Of a stretch of 52,114 nucleotides of DNA, positions 8,435 to 16,186 are shown piece after piece. The first letter of the stretch is position 1. Every line of letters starts with the position of its first letter. The position numbers and the translations under genes are program-made. The notes under the pieces are model-generated. The model was not told the origin of the DNA. It saw only the letters and a list, made by a program, of their open reading frames with translations, and searched no databases. Source of the DNA: Phascolarctobacterium sp. (GTDB lineage: Bacteria; Bacillota; Negativicutes; Acidaminococcales; Acidaminococcaceae); NCBI GenBank assembly GCA_017457085.1, contig JAFTID010000017.1, positions 1 through 52,114 on the forward strand. Direction: 5' to 3'.

Positions 8435-8541
8435 CACACATTATAAAAGAAGGCTATTTTTGAAGGCTTTCTGGCAATTTTCTTTAGTTTTATTCCCGTT
8501 GAACCCCTTAATCTTTAAGGGAAAGGAGAAAATAGTTTTTC

Positions 8542-10212
8542 ATGTTATCACGAATTAATAGTAAATTTATTGTAATATCCCTGTCCGTACTGCTGCTTTT
8601 GTATTTTGTAATATTCCCCATGGGCGTATTGCTTTACGATAGCGTGGTTTTGGGTACCAGCATTAACTTTGACAATTATCGCGAAGTATATAGTCAGGAT
8701 GTAAACTGGCGCGCGCTTACTAATACAATTAACCTGTCCTTATTGGTTATGTTCGCCAGTGTATTGATTACCTTCCCCCTTGCTTGGCTGGTTGGTCGTA
8801 CTGATATGCCTGGCAAAAAGAACTTCCGTACCTTGCTGGTTTCCAGCTATATGATTCCCCCGTATGTAGGTGCAATTGCTTGGGTACAACTTCTGAACCC
8901 TAGCGTTGGCTATATGAACAATGTTTTCAAAGACATTTTTGGTTTGTCTCAAGCGCCCTTTGATATTTATACTTTCTGGGGCTTGGCTTGGGTACTGACC
9001 TTGTTCTATTCTCCCTTTGCGTTTATTACCATTTCCCGCGCTATGGAAAAAATGGATCCCACCTTGGAAGAAGCTGCTCGCGTATCCGGTGCTTCCCCGC
9101 TCCGCACTTTGCTTGACGTAACCCTTCCCTTGATGGCTCCCTCCATTTTGGCAGGCGGTCTTCTGGTATTTATCGCTGCAGGTTCCTGCTTCGGTATCCC
9201 CTCCATCGTAGGTATGCCTGGTAACATCGAAGTTTTGACCACCCGTATCGTAACCTACGTTTACATGGGCAGCATCGAAGGTGTACGTGAAGCAACTGCT
9301 TTGGCTGCATCCTTGATGTTCTTGGCAAACTTCCTGCTCTTCACCATGACCTACTTGATTGGCAAAAAAGACTACACCACCATCAGTGGTAAATCCACTC
9401 GCCCCAACATCGTTGAATTGGGCAAATGGAAATGGCCTGCATTCTGTGCAGTTCTTGCTTACGGTATGATTTCCGTAATTATTCCCTTGGGCTCCATCGT
9501 TGTAACCTCCTTGCTGAAGAGTATGTCCAAGCCTGTTACCTTGGATAACTTGGGCTTTGAATCCTGGATTCCTGTTGTTACCAGTGCTCAATATCTGGAA
9601 TGCATCTGGAACTCCGTTGTTTACGCTGTTATGGCTGCAACCATCGGTACCGCGTTGTCCCTGTTCGTTGCTTACCTGGCAGTTAAAACCACTGTTAAAG
9701 GCAGAACCATTCCTGACCTCTTAACCGTTATCGGTGGTAGTACTCCTAGTATCGTAATCGCTTTGGCGTTGGTAATTACCTTCTCCGGCAATTATGGCTT
9801 GAACATCTATTCCACCGTTTGGATTTTGGTAGTCAGCTATCTGGTAAAATATATGACCATGTCTGTTCGCACCATCGCTGCTTCTCTTAGCCAAGTACAT
9901 AGCTCCTTGGAAGAAGCTGCTCTCAACTCCGGTGCTGACTGGCTCAGATGCTGTAAAGACATCATCATTCCTCTTATTGCTCCCTCCGTAATTGCAGGCT
10001 GGTTCTTGATTTTCATGCCGTCTTTCTACGAATTGACTATGTCTTTGCTGCTGTACGGCGCTGAAACCAAAACCATCGGCGTATTGCTGTACGATTTGCA
10101 AACCTACGCAGACGCACAAAATGCTTCCGTACTTTCCGTAATCATTTTGGCTGTTGTATTGGTTGGCAATTTGATTCTCAACAAAATTACCAAAGGTAAT
10201 GTAGGTATTTAA
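8542..10212 (+). CDS. ABC transporter permease with two fused membrane domains
   Basis: The 556-residue inner-membrane protein consists of two tandem binding-protein-dependent permease domains, as in FbpB/AfuB-type importers. Each half carries an EAA loop that contacts the ATPase: EEAARVSGASPLRTLLDVTL in the first half and EEAALNSGADWLRCCKDIII in the second. Each is followed by a PLxAPS segment, and around twelve hydrophobic spans are visible. It pairs with the lipoprotein before it and the ATPase after it (15 bases apart). The ATG at 8542 follows AAGGAG at a slightly long distance. Confidence 0.88.
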   Translation: MLSRINSKFIVISLSVLLLLYFVIFPMGVLLYDSVVLGTSINFDNYREVYSQDVNWRALTNTINLSLLVMFASVLITFPLAWLVGRTDMPGKKNFRTLLVSSYMIPPYVGAIAWVQLLNPSVGYMNNVFKDIFGLSQAPFDIYTFWGLAWVLTLFYSPFAFITISRAMEKMDPTLEEAARVSGASPLRTLLDVTLPLMAPSILAGGLLVFIAAGSCFGIPSIVGMPGNIEVLTTRIVTYVYMGSIEGVREATALAASLMFLANFLLFTMTYLIGKKDYTTISGKSTRPNIVELGKWKWPAFCAVLAYGMISVIIPLGSIVVTSLLKSMSKPVTLDNLGFESWIPVVTSAQYLECIWNSVVYAVMAATIGTALSLFVAYLAVKTTVKGRTIPDLLTVIGGSTPSIVIALALVITFSGNYGLNIYSTVWILVVSYLVKYMTMSVRTIAASLSQVHSSLEEAALNSGADWLRCCKDIIIPLIAPSVIAGWFLIFMPSFYELTMSLLLYGAETKTIGVLLYDLQTYADAQNASVLSVIILAVVLVGNLILNKITKGNVGI

Positions 10213-10227
10213 GAAGGAGTGTAATAA

Positions 10228-11274
10228 ATGTCTGAAGTACGTATTGAACATGTATTTAAACGTTTCGGCGCGGTAACCGCTGTTGACGATTTTAACTTAG
10301 TAGTAAAAGATGGCGAATTCGTTTCCATCTTAGGTCCTTCCGGTTGCGGTAAAACTACTACCCTGCGTATGATTGCAGGCTTTGAACGTGCAACTGAAGG
10401 TGAAATTTATATTGGTGAAAAATGCGTAAGCTCTTCCGAAAAAGGAACCTTCGCTCCTCCTGAAAAACGTGACATCGGCATGGTATTCCAATCCTATGCA
10501 GTTTGGCCCCATATGACCGTTGCTGAAAACGTTGGCTATCCTCTGAAAATTCAAAAGGTAGACAAAGAAACCCGCGCTAAACGCGTACAAGAAATGTTGG
10601 AACTGGTTCACCTTGGCGAATACGGCGAACGTTATCCTCACCAACTTTCCGGTGGTCAACAACAACGTGTAGCTTTGGCTCGTGCATTGGTTGCACAACC
10701 GGGCTTGCTCCTTTTGGACGAACCTCTTTCCAACTTGGACGCTAAGCTCCGTGAAAGCATGCGCTTTGAAATTTTGTCCATTCAAAAGAAATTGAACATT
10801 ACCGTTGTTTATGTAACCCATGACCAAGGCGAAGCAATGGCAATGAGTGACCGCGTAGTTGTAATGAGCAAAGGCGTTGTTCAACAAATCGGCGCTCCTC
10901 ACGACATTTACACCAACCCGGCAAACAAAATGGTTGCTGACTTCATCGGTTTGGTTAACTTTATTCCTGGCGAAGCTAAAGGCGACCGCGTATTCATTAA
11001 AGGCACCAACGTTTCCTTCGCTAACCCCACCGATATTACTGGCGAAGCTACTATTGCAGTTCGTCCGGAAAATATCAGCATTTCCGCAAACGGCGGTCAA
11101 TTAGAAGGCACTATGGTAGCACGCTTCTACTTGGGTGACGCTGTTGACTATCGTGTACAATGTGGCGAAAACCTTATCCGCGTTATCGTTAAAGGTGCAG
11201 ATGTGGAAGCTTATCCTGACGGAAGCACCGTATATCTGGACTTCGACAAAACCATGGTATTTGGTCGCGACTAA
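10228..11274 (+). CDS. ABC transporter ATP-binding protein (FbpC/PotA type)
   Basis: The 348-residue ATPase has Walker A GPSGCGKT at 36-43, the signature LSGGQQQR at 140-147, Walker B LLLDEP at 161-166 followed by the D-loop, and H-loop YVTHDQ. The C-terminal part (about 270-345, containing IAVRPENISI) is a TOBE-like regulatory domain typical of the iron, polyamine and sugar importer ATPases. It completes the importer encoded by the two preceding genes. GGAG lies 8-9 bases before the ATG. Confidence 0.9.
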   Translation: MSEVRIEHVFKRFGAVTAVDDFNLVVKDGEFVSILGPSGCGKTTTLRMIAGFERATEGEIYIGEKCVSSSEKGTFAPPEKRDIGMVFQSYAVWPHMTVAENVGYPLKIQKVDKETRAKRVQEMLELVHLGEYGERYPHQLSGGQQQRVALARALVAQPGLLLLDEPLSNLDAKLRESMRFEILSIQKKLNITVVYVTHDQGEAMAMSDRVVVMSKGVVQQIGAPHDIYTNPANKMVADFIGLVNFIPGEAKGDRVFIKGTNVSFANPTDITGEATIAVRPENISISANGGQLEGTMVARFYLGDAVDYRVQCGENLIRVIVKGADVEAYPDGSTVYLDFDKTMVFGRD

Positions 11275-11302
11275 TTTAAAAAATAATTTTAAAAAACATA
11301 AA

Positions 11303-11338
11303 GAACATCGTACAGTTTGTGCGATGTTCTTTTTTTTG
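11303..11338 (+). terminator. Terminator after the ABC ATPase gene
   Basis: GAACATCG (11303-11310) pairs with CGATGTTC (11322-11329), followed by nine T residues: a strong intrinsic terminator ending the importer operon. Confidence 0.9.
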
Positions 11339-11376
11339 GTATAATAGGAACATCTAATAAAAGGAAGATACATTTT

Positions 11377-12432
11377 ATGAAGAAAGTTTACAGATACCTA
11401 ATGCTTTCGGTGCTAACTTTGCTGCTTATGTTTACAAGCATTTGCTGTGAGGCTGCTACAACTGAAAAAGAAGAAGCGCGTTCAAATTCTGATGCTGCTA
11501 TGCATTTATGTAGTAGTATGAGCAAAGGTGTTACAGAGCTTTTGGTAGATGATTTCGTAAAACGCAATGGCGTTAAGGTGCAGATAAGGTATTTGCCAGA
11601 AGGTTCTTGGCAGGAACGTAAGGAATTCCTTGAAAAGAACAGCTTTGATTGCTGGCTAGGTGGTACCGTTGAAGAATGTTACCTTGCTGACCAGGAAGGG
11701 ATGCTTAGTCCCTACAAGCCCAAGGAATTTTACAAGATGCCTGTGGAATTACGTACCAGACAAGGACAATGGACCAGTATCTTTTTAGAATACATTGCTT
11801 TCGTCAGCAACACCAACAAGCTACGTGATAATGGACTATACGCACCGGATACTTGGCAAGAACTTTTGCTACCAGAATTTAAAAATGAAATCGCCATGGT
11901 AAATTTTGCCAACGGAAGTACCAGCTACGCAATGATTACTTCTATTTGGCAACTACGTGGTAAAGATACAGCGCTAAAATTTGCAGATAGATTGAACCAG
12001 CAAAACATCCACTTCACCGAAACCTACGAAGAAGCAGTTGGTATGGTAGATAGGGGAGAGAAAATGGTAGCAGTTGTACCCTTGCGTACAGCAATCCTAC
12101 TGGAAACGAAGCACAAGCATCTATTTGCAACTGTTGTTAAAGATGCTAACCGCAACCTACTGAACTGCGCTGCGGTTATGAACAAGGCTAACAATCTAGA
12201 AGCTGCCCGCAATTTTATTGACTACCTAGTAAGTGATTTTAGCGAAGCAGTGCTTAGAAGCGAAGGCTACCATTATATTTGGCACGCTAAGAATTATCCC
12301 TATAATGACGGACGTAAAGAGCTTATTGGTAACGTCAATGTTCCTGTTGATGATTTAAGCTGGACGGCTGTCAGCAAAGATGAAATTATTAAAGAATGGC
12401 TTAATGTAAGCAAAACGGAGGAAATAAAATGA
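11377..12432 (+). CDS. Diverged extracytoplasmic solute-binding protein paralogue
   Basis: The 351-residue protein resembles the binding protein at 7332 in layout (SWQE.., a YLADQEGMLSPYKPKE segment, YIAFVSNTNKL, TWQELLLPEFKNEIAMVN) but is strongly diverged. The N terminus is a signal sequence with an ICC at its end rather than a clear lipobox. I start at the ATG at 11377, which follows AAGGAAG; an upstream extension of the frame covers the terminator. Its stop overlaps the leuA start by 4 bases (ATGA), implying translational coupling. Ligand unknown; it may be an accessory receptor or sensor for the same importer. Confidence 0.75.
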   Translation: MKKVYRYLMLSVLTLLLMFTSICCEAATTEKEEARSNSDAAMHLCSSMSKGVTELLVDDFVKRNGVKVQIRYLPEGSWQERKEFLEKNSFDCWLGGTVEECYLADQEGMLSPYKPKEFYKMPVELRTRQGQWTSIFLEYIAFVSNTNKLRDNGLYAPDTWQELLLPEFKNEIAMVNFANGSTSYAMITSIWQLRGKDTALKFADRLNQQNIHFTETYEEAVGMVDRGEKMVAVVPLRTAILLETKHKHLFATVVKDANRNLLNCAAVMNKANNLEAARNFIDYLVSDFSEAVLRSEGYHYIWHAKNYPYNDGRKELIGNVNVPVDDLSWTAVSKDEIIKEWLNVSKTEEIK

Positions 12433-14108
12433 AACAAGCAAAACAATACGTACCCTTTGAACGAGTGAACCTGCCTGACCGCCAATGGCCTGACAAAATT
12501 ATTACTAAAGCTCCCATCTGGTGCAGTGTTGACTTGCGTGATGGTAACCAAGCTTTGGTAACCCCCATGGGCATTGAAGAAAAGTTGACTTTCTTCCATA
12601 CCTTGGTTGATGTTGGTTTTAAAGAAATCGAAGTAGGCTTCCCCTCTGCTTCCGAAACTGAATATGATATTTTACGTACCTTGATTGAAGGTAACCACAT
12701 CCCTGATGACGTTACTATTCAAGTTTTGGTGCAAGCCCGCGAAGAACTTATTCGTAAAACTTTTGAAGCAGTCCGCGGCGCAAAAAACGTTATTATCCAT
12801 TTCTACAACTCCACCTCCACCCTGCAACGTAAGGTTGTATTTGGCAAAGACATGGACGGCATCGTAGATATTGCTGTGCAAGGCGCACGTCTTATCCGTC
12901 AATTGACCGAGGAAGAAGTGGCTCGCAGTGGTATGAACATTCGTTACGAATATTCTCCTGAAAGCTTTACTGGTACTGAAATTGATTTCGCTATCAGAAT
13001 TTGCGAAGCTGTTATGGAAGAAATGGGTGCTACCAAAGAGAACCCCATCATTCTTAACCTGCCTTCTACCGTAGAAATGTGCACCGCTAACACCTACGCA
13101 GACCAAATTGAATATTTCTGCCGCAATATGAAAAACCGCGAGGCTGCCATTATCAGTATTCATCCCCACAATGACCGTGGTACTGGCGTAGCTTCTGCAG
13201 AGCTTGCAGTTATGGCAGGTGCTGACCGCATCGAAGGTACTCTTTTTGGTAATGGCGAACGCACTGGTAACTTGGACATCGTAACCGTTGCCCTGAATAT
13301 GTTTACCCAAGGCGTAGATCCTGAACTGGACTTCTCTGAAATTTTGGAAATCAAAAAGATTTACGAAGCTTGCACCCATATGCACGTGCCTGAACGTCAA
13401 CCCTACGCAGGCGAGCTTGCTTTTACTGCGTTCAGCGGTTCTCACCAAGATGCTATTCGTAAAGGCTTTGAATATATGGAAAATACAGGTACTCCTTACT
13501 GGGAAGTTCCGTACCTGCCCATTAACCCTGCGGACTTGCATCGCGAATACGAACCTGTAATTCGCATCAACAGCCAATCTGGCAAGGGTGGTGCTGCTTT
13601 CGTACTGCAACACGCTGTTGGCTACAACCTGCCCAAAGAAATGCATCCTGAATTTGGCAATATTGTTAAGGCTGCTGCTGACGAATATGGTGACGAACTT
13701 AGCCAAGACCAAATTGTTGACCTGTTCCATCGCGAATACATTGAACGTTCTGGCGCATACAAACTGCTCCGTCATCGCTTCGCAGAACTCCACGAAGCAG
13801 ATGGTTCCGTTCACAGCCGTTTCGAAGGATCCATTAACGTTGGCGAAAAAGAATGCCACATTGTTGGCGTAGGTAATGGTCCTATCGACTCCTTCTTTAA
13901 TGCTTTGTCCCACGCTGGCATTGAAGGCTACAAATTTGTTAACTACCACGAACACGCTGTATCTAGTGGTTCCAATGCGCAAGGTATCTGCTACATCGAA
14001 CTGAAGAAACCCAATGGGGAACATATCTTTGGTGCGGGCATGCATCCCAACGTTAACGTGGCGGCACTTTTAGGCATTATTTGCGCAATTAATAGAGCTG
14101 AGCAATAA
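12429..14108 (+). CDS. leuA: 2-isopropylmalate synthase (LeuA type 2)
   Basis: The 559-residue enzyme condenses acetyl-CoA with 2-oxoisovalerate, the first step of leucine synthesis. The DRE-TIM barrel occupies about residues 25-310, with SVDLRDGNQAL at its start and metal-binding HPHNDRGTG near 240. The C-terminal LeuA allosteric domain (about 430-555) ends in the G-MHPNVNVAAL region. The PDRQWPDK and LRDGNQAL features place it with the longer LeuA2 form found in many bacteria. It is coupled by a 4-base overlap to the binding-protein paralogue. No T-box or leader peptide is visible before it. Its stop codon lies in the left arm of repeat copy C. Confidence 0.92.
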   Translation: MKQAKQYVPFERVNLPDRQWPDKIITKAPIWCSVDLRDGNQALVTPMGIEEKLTFFHTLVDVGFKEIEVGFPSASETEYDILRTLIEGNHIPDDVTIQVLVQAREELIRKTFEAVRGAKNVIIHFYNSTSTLQRKVVFGKDMDGIVDIAVQGARLIRQLTEEEVARSGMNIRYEYSPESFTGTEIDFAIRICEAVMEEMGATKENPIILNLPSTVEMCTANTYADQIEYFCRNMKNREAAIISIHPHNDRGTGVASAELAVMAGADRIEGTLFGNGERTGNLDIVTVALNMFTQGVDPELDFSEILEIKKIYEACTHMHVPERQPYAGELAFTAFSGSHQDAIRKGFEYMENTGTPYWEVPYLPINPADLHREYEPVIRINSQSGKGGAAFVLQHAVGYNLPKEMHPEFGNIVKAAADEYGDELSQDQIVDLFHREYIERSGAYKLLRHRFAELHEADGSVHSRFEGSINVGEKECHIVGVGNGPIDSFFNALSHAGIEGYKFVNYHEHAVSSGSNAQGICYIELKKPNGEHIFGAGMHPNVNVAALLGIICAINRAEQ

Positions 14109-14226
14109 ACTTTCCATAAGCACTGTCTAACTTTGTTGCCGTAAAATTACTTGCTCGACGTACTACTAGTACGCCTTCGCGGCATAATTTTACGTCGCCT
14201 CGTTATACAGCACTTCTGAAAAGTTT
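14107..14226 (+). repeat. Dispersed palindromic repeat, copy C
   Basis: Full copy, 120 bp. The outer arms at 14107-14115 and 14218-14226 are near-perfect complements (AAACTTTCC against GAAAAGTTT), and the left one includes part of the leuA stop codon. The inner stem is completely different from other copies (CGTAAAATTA with TAATTTTACG) but still perfectly paired. The tip CGTAC/GTACG is kept. The trailing T-run suggests it serves as the leuA terminator. Confidence 0.85.
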
Positions 14227-14261
14227 TTAGTTACTACACTAAGATTTGCCTTTAAAAATTA

Positions 14262-14292
14262 AGAGCTACTCATTATAAAAATGAGTAGCTCT
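14262..14292. terminator. Bidirectional terminator between leuA and the AsmA-like gene
   Basis: AGAGCTACTCAT (14262-14273) pairs with ATGAGTAGCTCT (14281-14292), with T-rich sequence on both strands. It separates converging transcripts. Confidence 0.88.
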
Positions 14293-14298
14293 AATTTT

Positions 14299-16083
14299 TT
14301 ACTTGAACTTATTTCTAATACGATTTAACATTCCGCCAACCGCATCACCCGCATCTTGAACACTTTCTTTGAAAACATCCTTAAGGCTTTCCATTTCAAG
14401 CCCCCAGTCAATTTTGATAGCATTCTTTGCAAAGCTGCAGTGAACAGGAATATTTTTATTGAAGATATGCCAGAAGTTTTCAGCTAAATGCACACCTTCG
14501 TCATCAGTAACTATACGTCCGTGAATACTGCTTAAAGGCAGGTTGCGGTACTTAATATTTTCGATACGGTAAATACCATTAACTGAGCAGCTACGTTCTC
14601 CCGTATTACCGCTAATGGTTACGAAGAAGAAGGTTTCTCCCTTAATGGGCTGGTCTGTCAAAAGAGCAATGTCTAATTGTTCACCACTAAGGTGGAAGAT
14701 GTAATCGCCATTGTTCAAATTAATAAGACAATCGTCAAGGGCAACCTTGCTCTTGTTAATCAAGCAGCTTGCGTGTTTAAAAGTAACAATGCCTTCGTCA
14801 AGCTCAACCTTGCCAACGAACTTTTCTGCAGTAACGGAGCTGTGTCCAGGAATATCAAGGCGCAGGGTTCCGTCCATGTTCAAATCAATAACGGTAGCAC
14901 CGTCAAGCCGTTGAGCAGTTCCGTAAAGGTTAAAGCCATCAAAAATATTGATGTCCACATTGTTTTTCAAGAAAATCTTATCGCTACGCAGCTTAAGCTT
15001 AAATTTGTAGGAAGAATCGTCAGCTTGGGGAGTAGTGATTACGCCATCAACACGCAGGGTGTGATTGTAAAGCTTCAGCTCCAGCTTCTTGATGTTAAAG
15101 GTATCTAGGTCAGTACTGCTAAAGCGACCATCAATTTCTTCAATAATAATGCCATGACTGGCAAGCATAATGTCATTAAAATTCCAGTTAAGGGAGAGAA
15201 TGGACCAAGCATTATTCTTGCGCTCTACCAGCATTTTAAAATCAGTAACTTCACCGTCCAGTAAATTGATACGTTCAATTTTAAAAATGGGGGTGAGGAT
15301 ATTCCACAAACGTTTCAAGGAAATTTTGGAAGCGCGAAGCAGATAGCGGTTCACAGTATTCTGGTTTTGAATGCTGATGTTTTCGTCTTCAAGCTGACAG
15401 GTTAGGTAGTAGTCAATAACCGGGTCATTACGCCACACACCATTAATATTTTCCAAACGCAGATGCTGTCCGTTGATTTTTAAATCTACCACGCCTCGTT
15501 CAAGGTAAAGCTTCAAATTAGGAAGGTCGTCTACAGGGGGTAGGGTAGATGCTTCTTTGGGAGCTTCCGTAGTTTGGGATGTGGTTTGACCTTCTGTAAG
15601 GCGTTCCACGTATTGGGCAAGAAGCTGTTTGTTTTCCAAGGTGTATTCCATATTGAACATGGGCTGTTTCAAAATGATTTCCTGCACGATGGAAAGGAAC
15701 TTGTCCAAAGGCTCCTTGCGAATCAAACTCAAGACAACCTGATAAATATTGGTACGCACTTCAACTTCGTGCACGTTAAGACGTTCCACACCTTTGTCAT
15801 CTTTCCAGCAAAGGTTGAATAAAATAATCTTATCCGTTTTGATGGAGGGGTTGTCGTCAATGGTTAAGGTGCCAGGCAAAAAGTTTTGCTTCGCCAAAAG
15901 ACGGTTGACAATTTCCTGGGAAATATTCCAGCCTAAAGACTTGCAGGCAAAAGCAATGATGGCAGAAAAACTCAGCCACATCAATTTTATACTAATGTCG
16001 ATAATGGCAATACCACCGAATACAACAAGGAAGGCGCACAAAACTGCAATCAATATAATTACGGCAATGACTTTCTTTATCAT
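14299..16083 (-). CDS. AsmA/TamB-like envelope protein
   Basis: The 594-residue protein has an N-terminal membrane anchor (two hydrophobic stretches within residues 1-48) followed by long, beta-rich repeats of the AsmA/DUF748 kind. Examples are LDGEVTDFKMLV, DGRFSSTDLDTF, LRVDGVITT and VHGRIVTDDEGVHL-like segments. Such proteins bridge inner and outer membranes in diderm bacteria and are linked to phospholipid transport or outer-membrane homeostasis. The assignment rests on pattern, with no catalytic motif to check. Its presence supports a two-membrane Firmicute. It lies downstream of the P-type ATPase on the same strand with a parS site between. Confidence 0.6.
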   Translation of the reverse strand: MIKKVIAVIILIAVLCAFLVVFGGIAIIDISIKLMWLSFSAIIAFACKSLGWNISQEIVNRLLAKQNFLPGTLTIDDNPSIKTDKIILFNLCWKDDKGVERLNVHEVEVRTNIYQVVLSLIRKEPLDKFLSIVQEIILKQPMFNMEYTLENKQLLAQYVERLTEGQTTSQTTEAPKEASTLPPVDDLPNLKLYLERGVVDLKINGQHLRLENINGVWRNDPVIDYYLTCQLEDENISIQNQNTVNRYLLRASKISLKRLWNILTPIFKIERINLLDGEVTDFKMLVERKNNAWSILSLNWNFNDIMLASHGIIIEEIDGRFSSTDLDTFNIKKLELKLYNHTLRVDGVITTPQADDSSYKFKLKLRSDKIFLKNNVDINIFDGFNLYGTAQRLDGATVIDLNMDGTLRLDIPGHSSVTAEKFVGKVELDEGIVTFKHASCLINKSKVALDDCLINLNNGDYIFHLSGEQLDIALLTDQPIKGETFFFVTISGNTGERSCSVNGIYRIENIKYRNLPLSSIHGRIVTDDEGVHLAENFWHIFNKNIPVHCSFAKNAIKIDWGLEMESLKDVFKESVQDAGDAVGGMLNRIRNKFK

Positions 16084-16169
16084 AGGCGTACCTCGCTCAT
16101 AAGATTTCTTGCTTTCATTATATCATAGGCTGTTAGATTAGCCAAAAGGAAATGTCAAAAAGTCAAAAT

Positions 16170-16185
16170 AGTTTCACGTGAAACA
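16170..16185. promoter_or_regulatory. parS site (ParB/Spo0J binding), one mismatch
   Basis: The palindrome AGTTTCACGTGAAACA matches the Firmicute parS consensus TGTTNCACGTGAAACA except for the first base. It lies directly after the stop codon of the P-type ATPase gene, inside the space before the AsmA-like gene. Confidence 0.8.
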
Positions 16186-16186
16186 T

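Noticed and set aside
12672-14045. 457-codon open frame on the minus strand
   Set aside because: It is antisense to the intact leuA gene and shows no recognisable domain or ribosome site.
14299-16083. Full TamB
   Set aside because: The protein is only 594 residues and lacks the recognisable long C-terminal DUF490 region, so AsmA/TamB-like is as far as the sequence allows.
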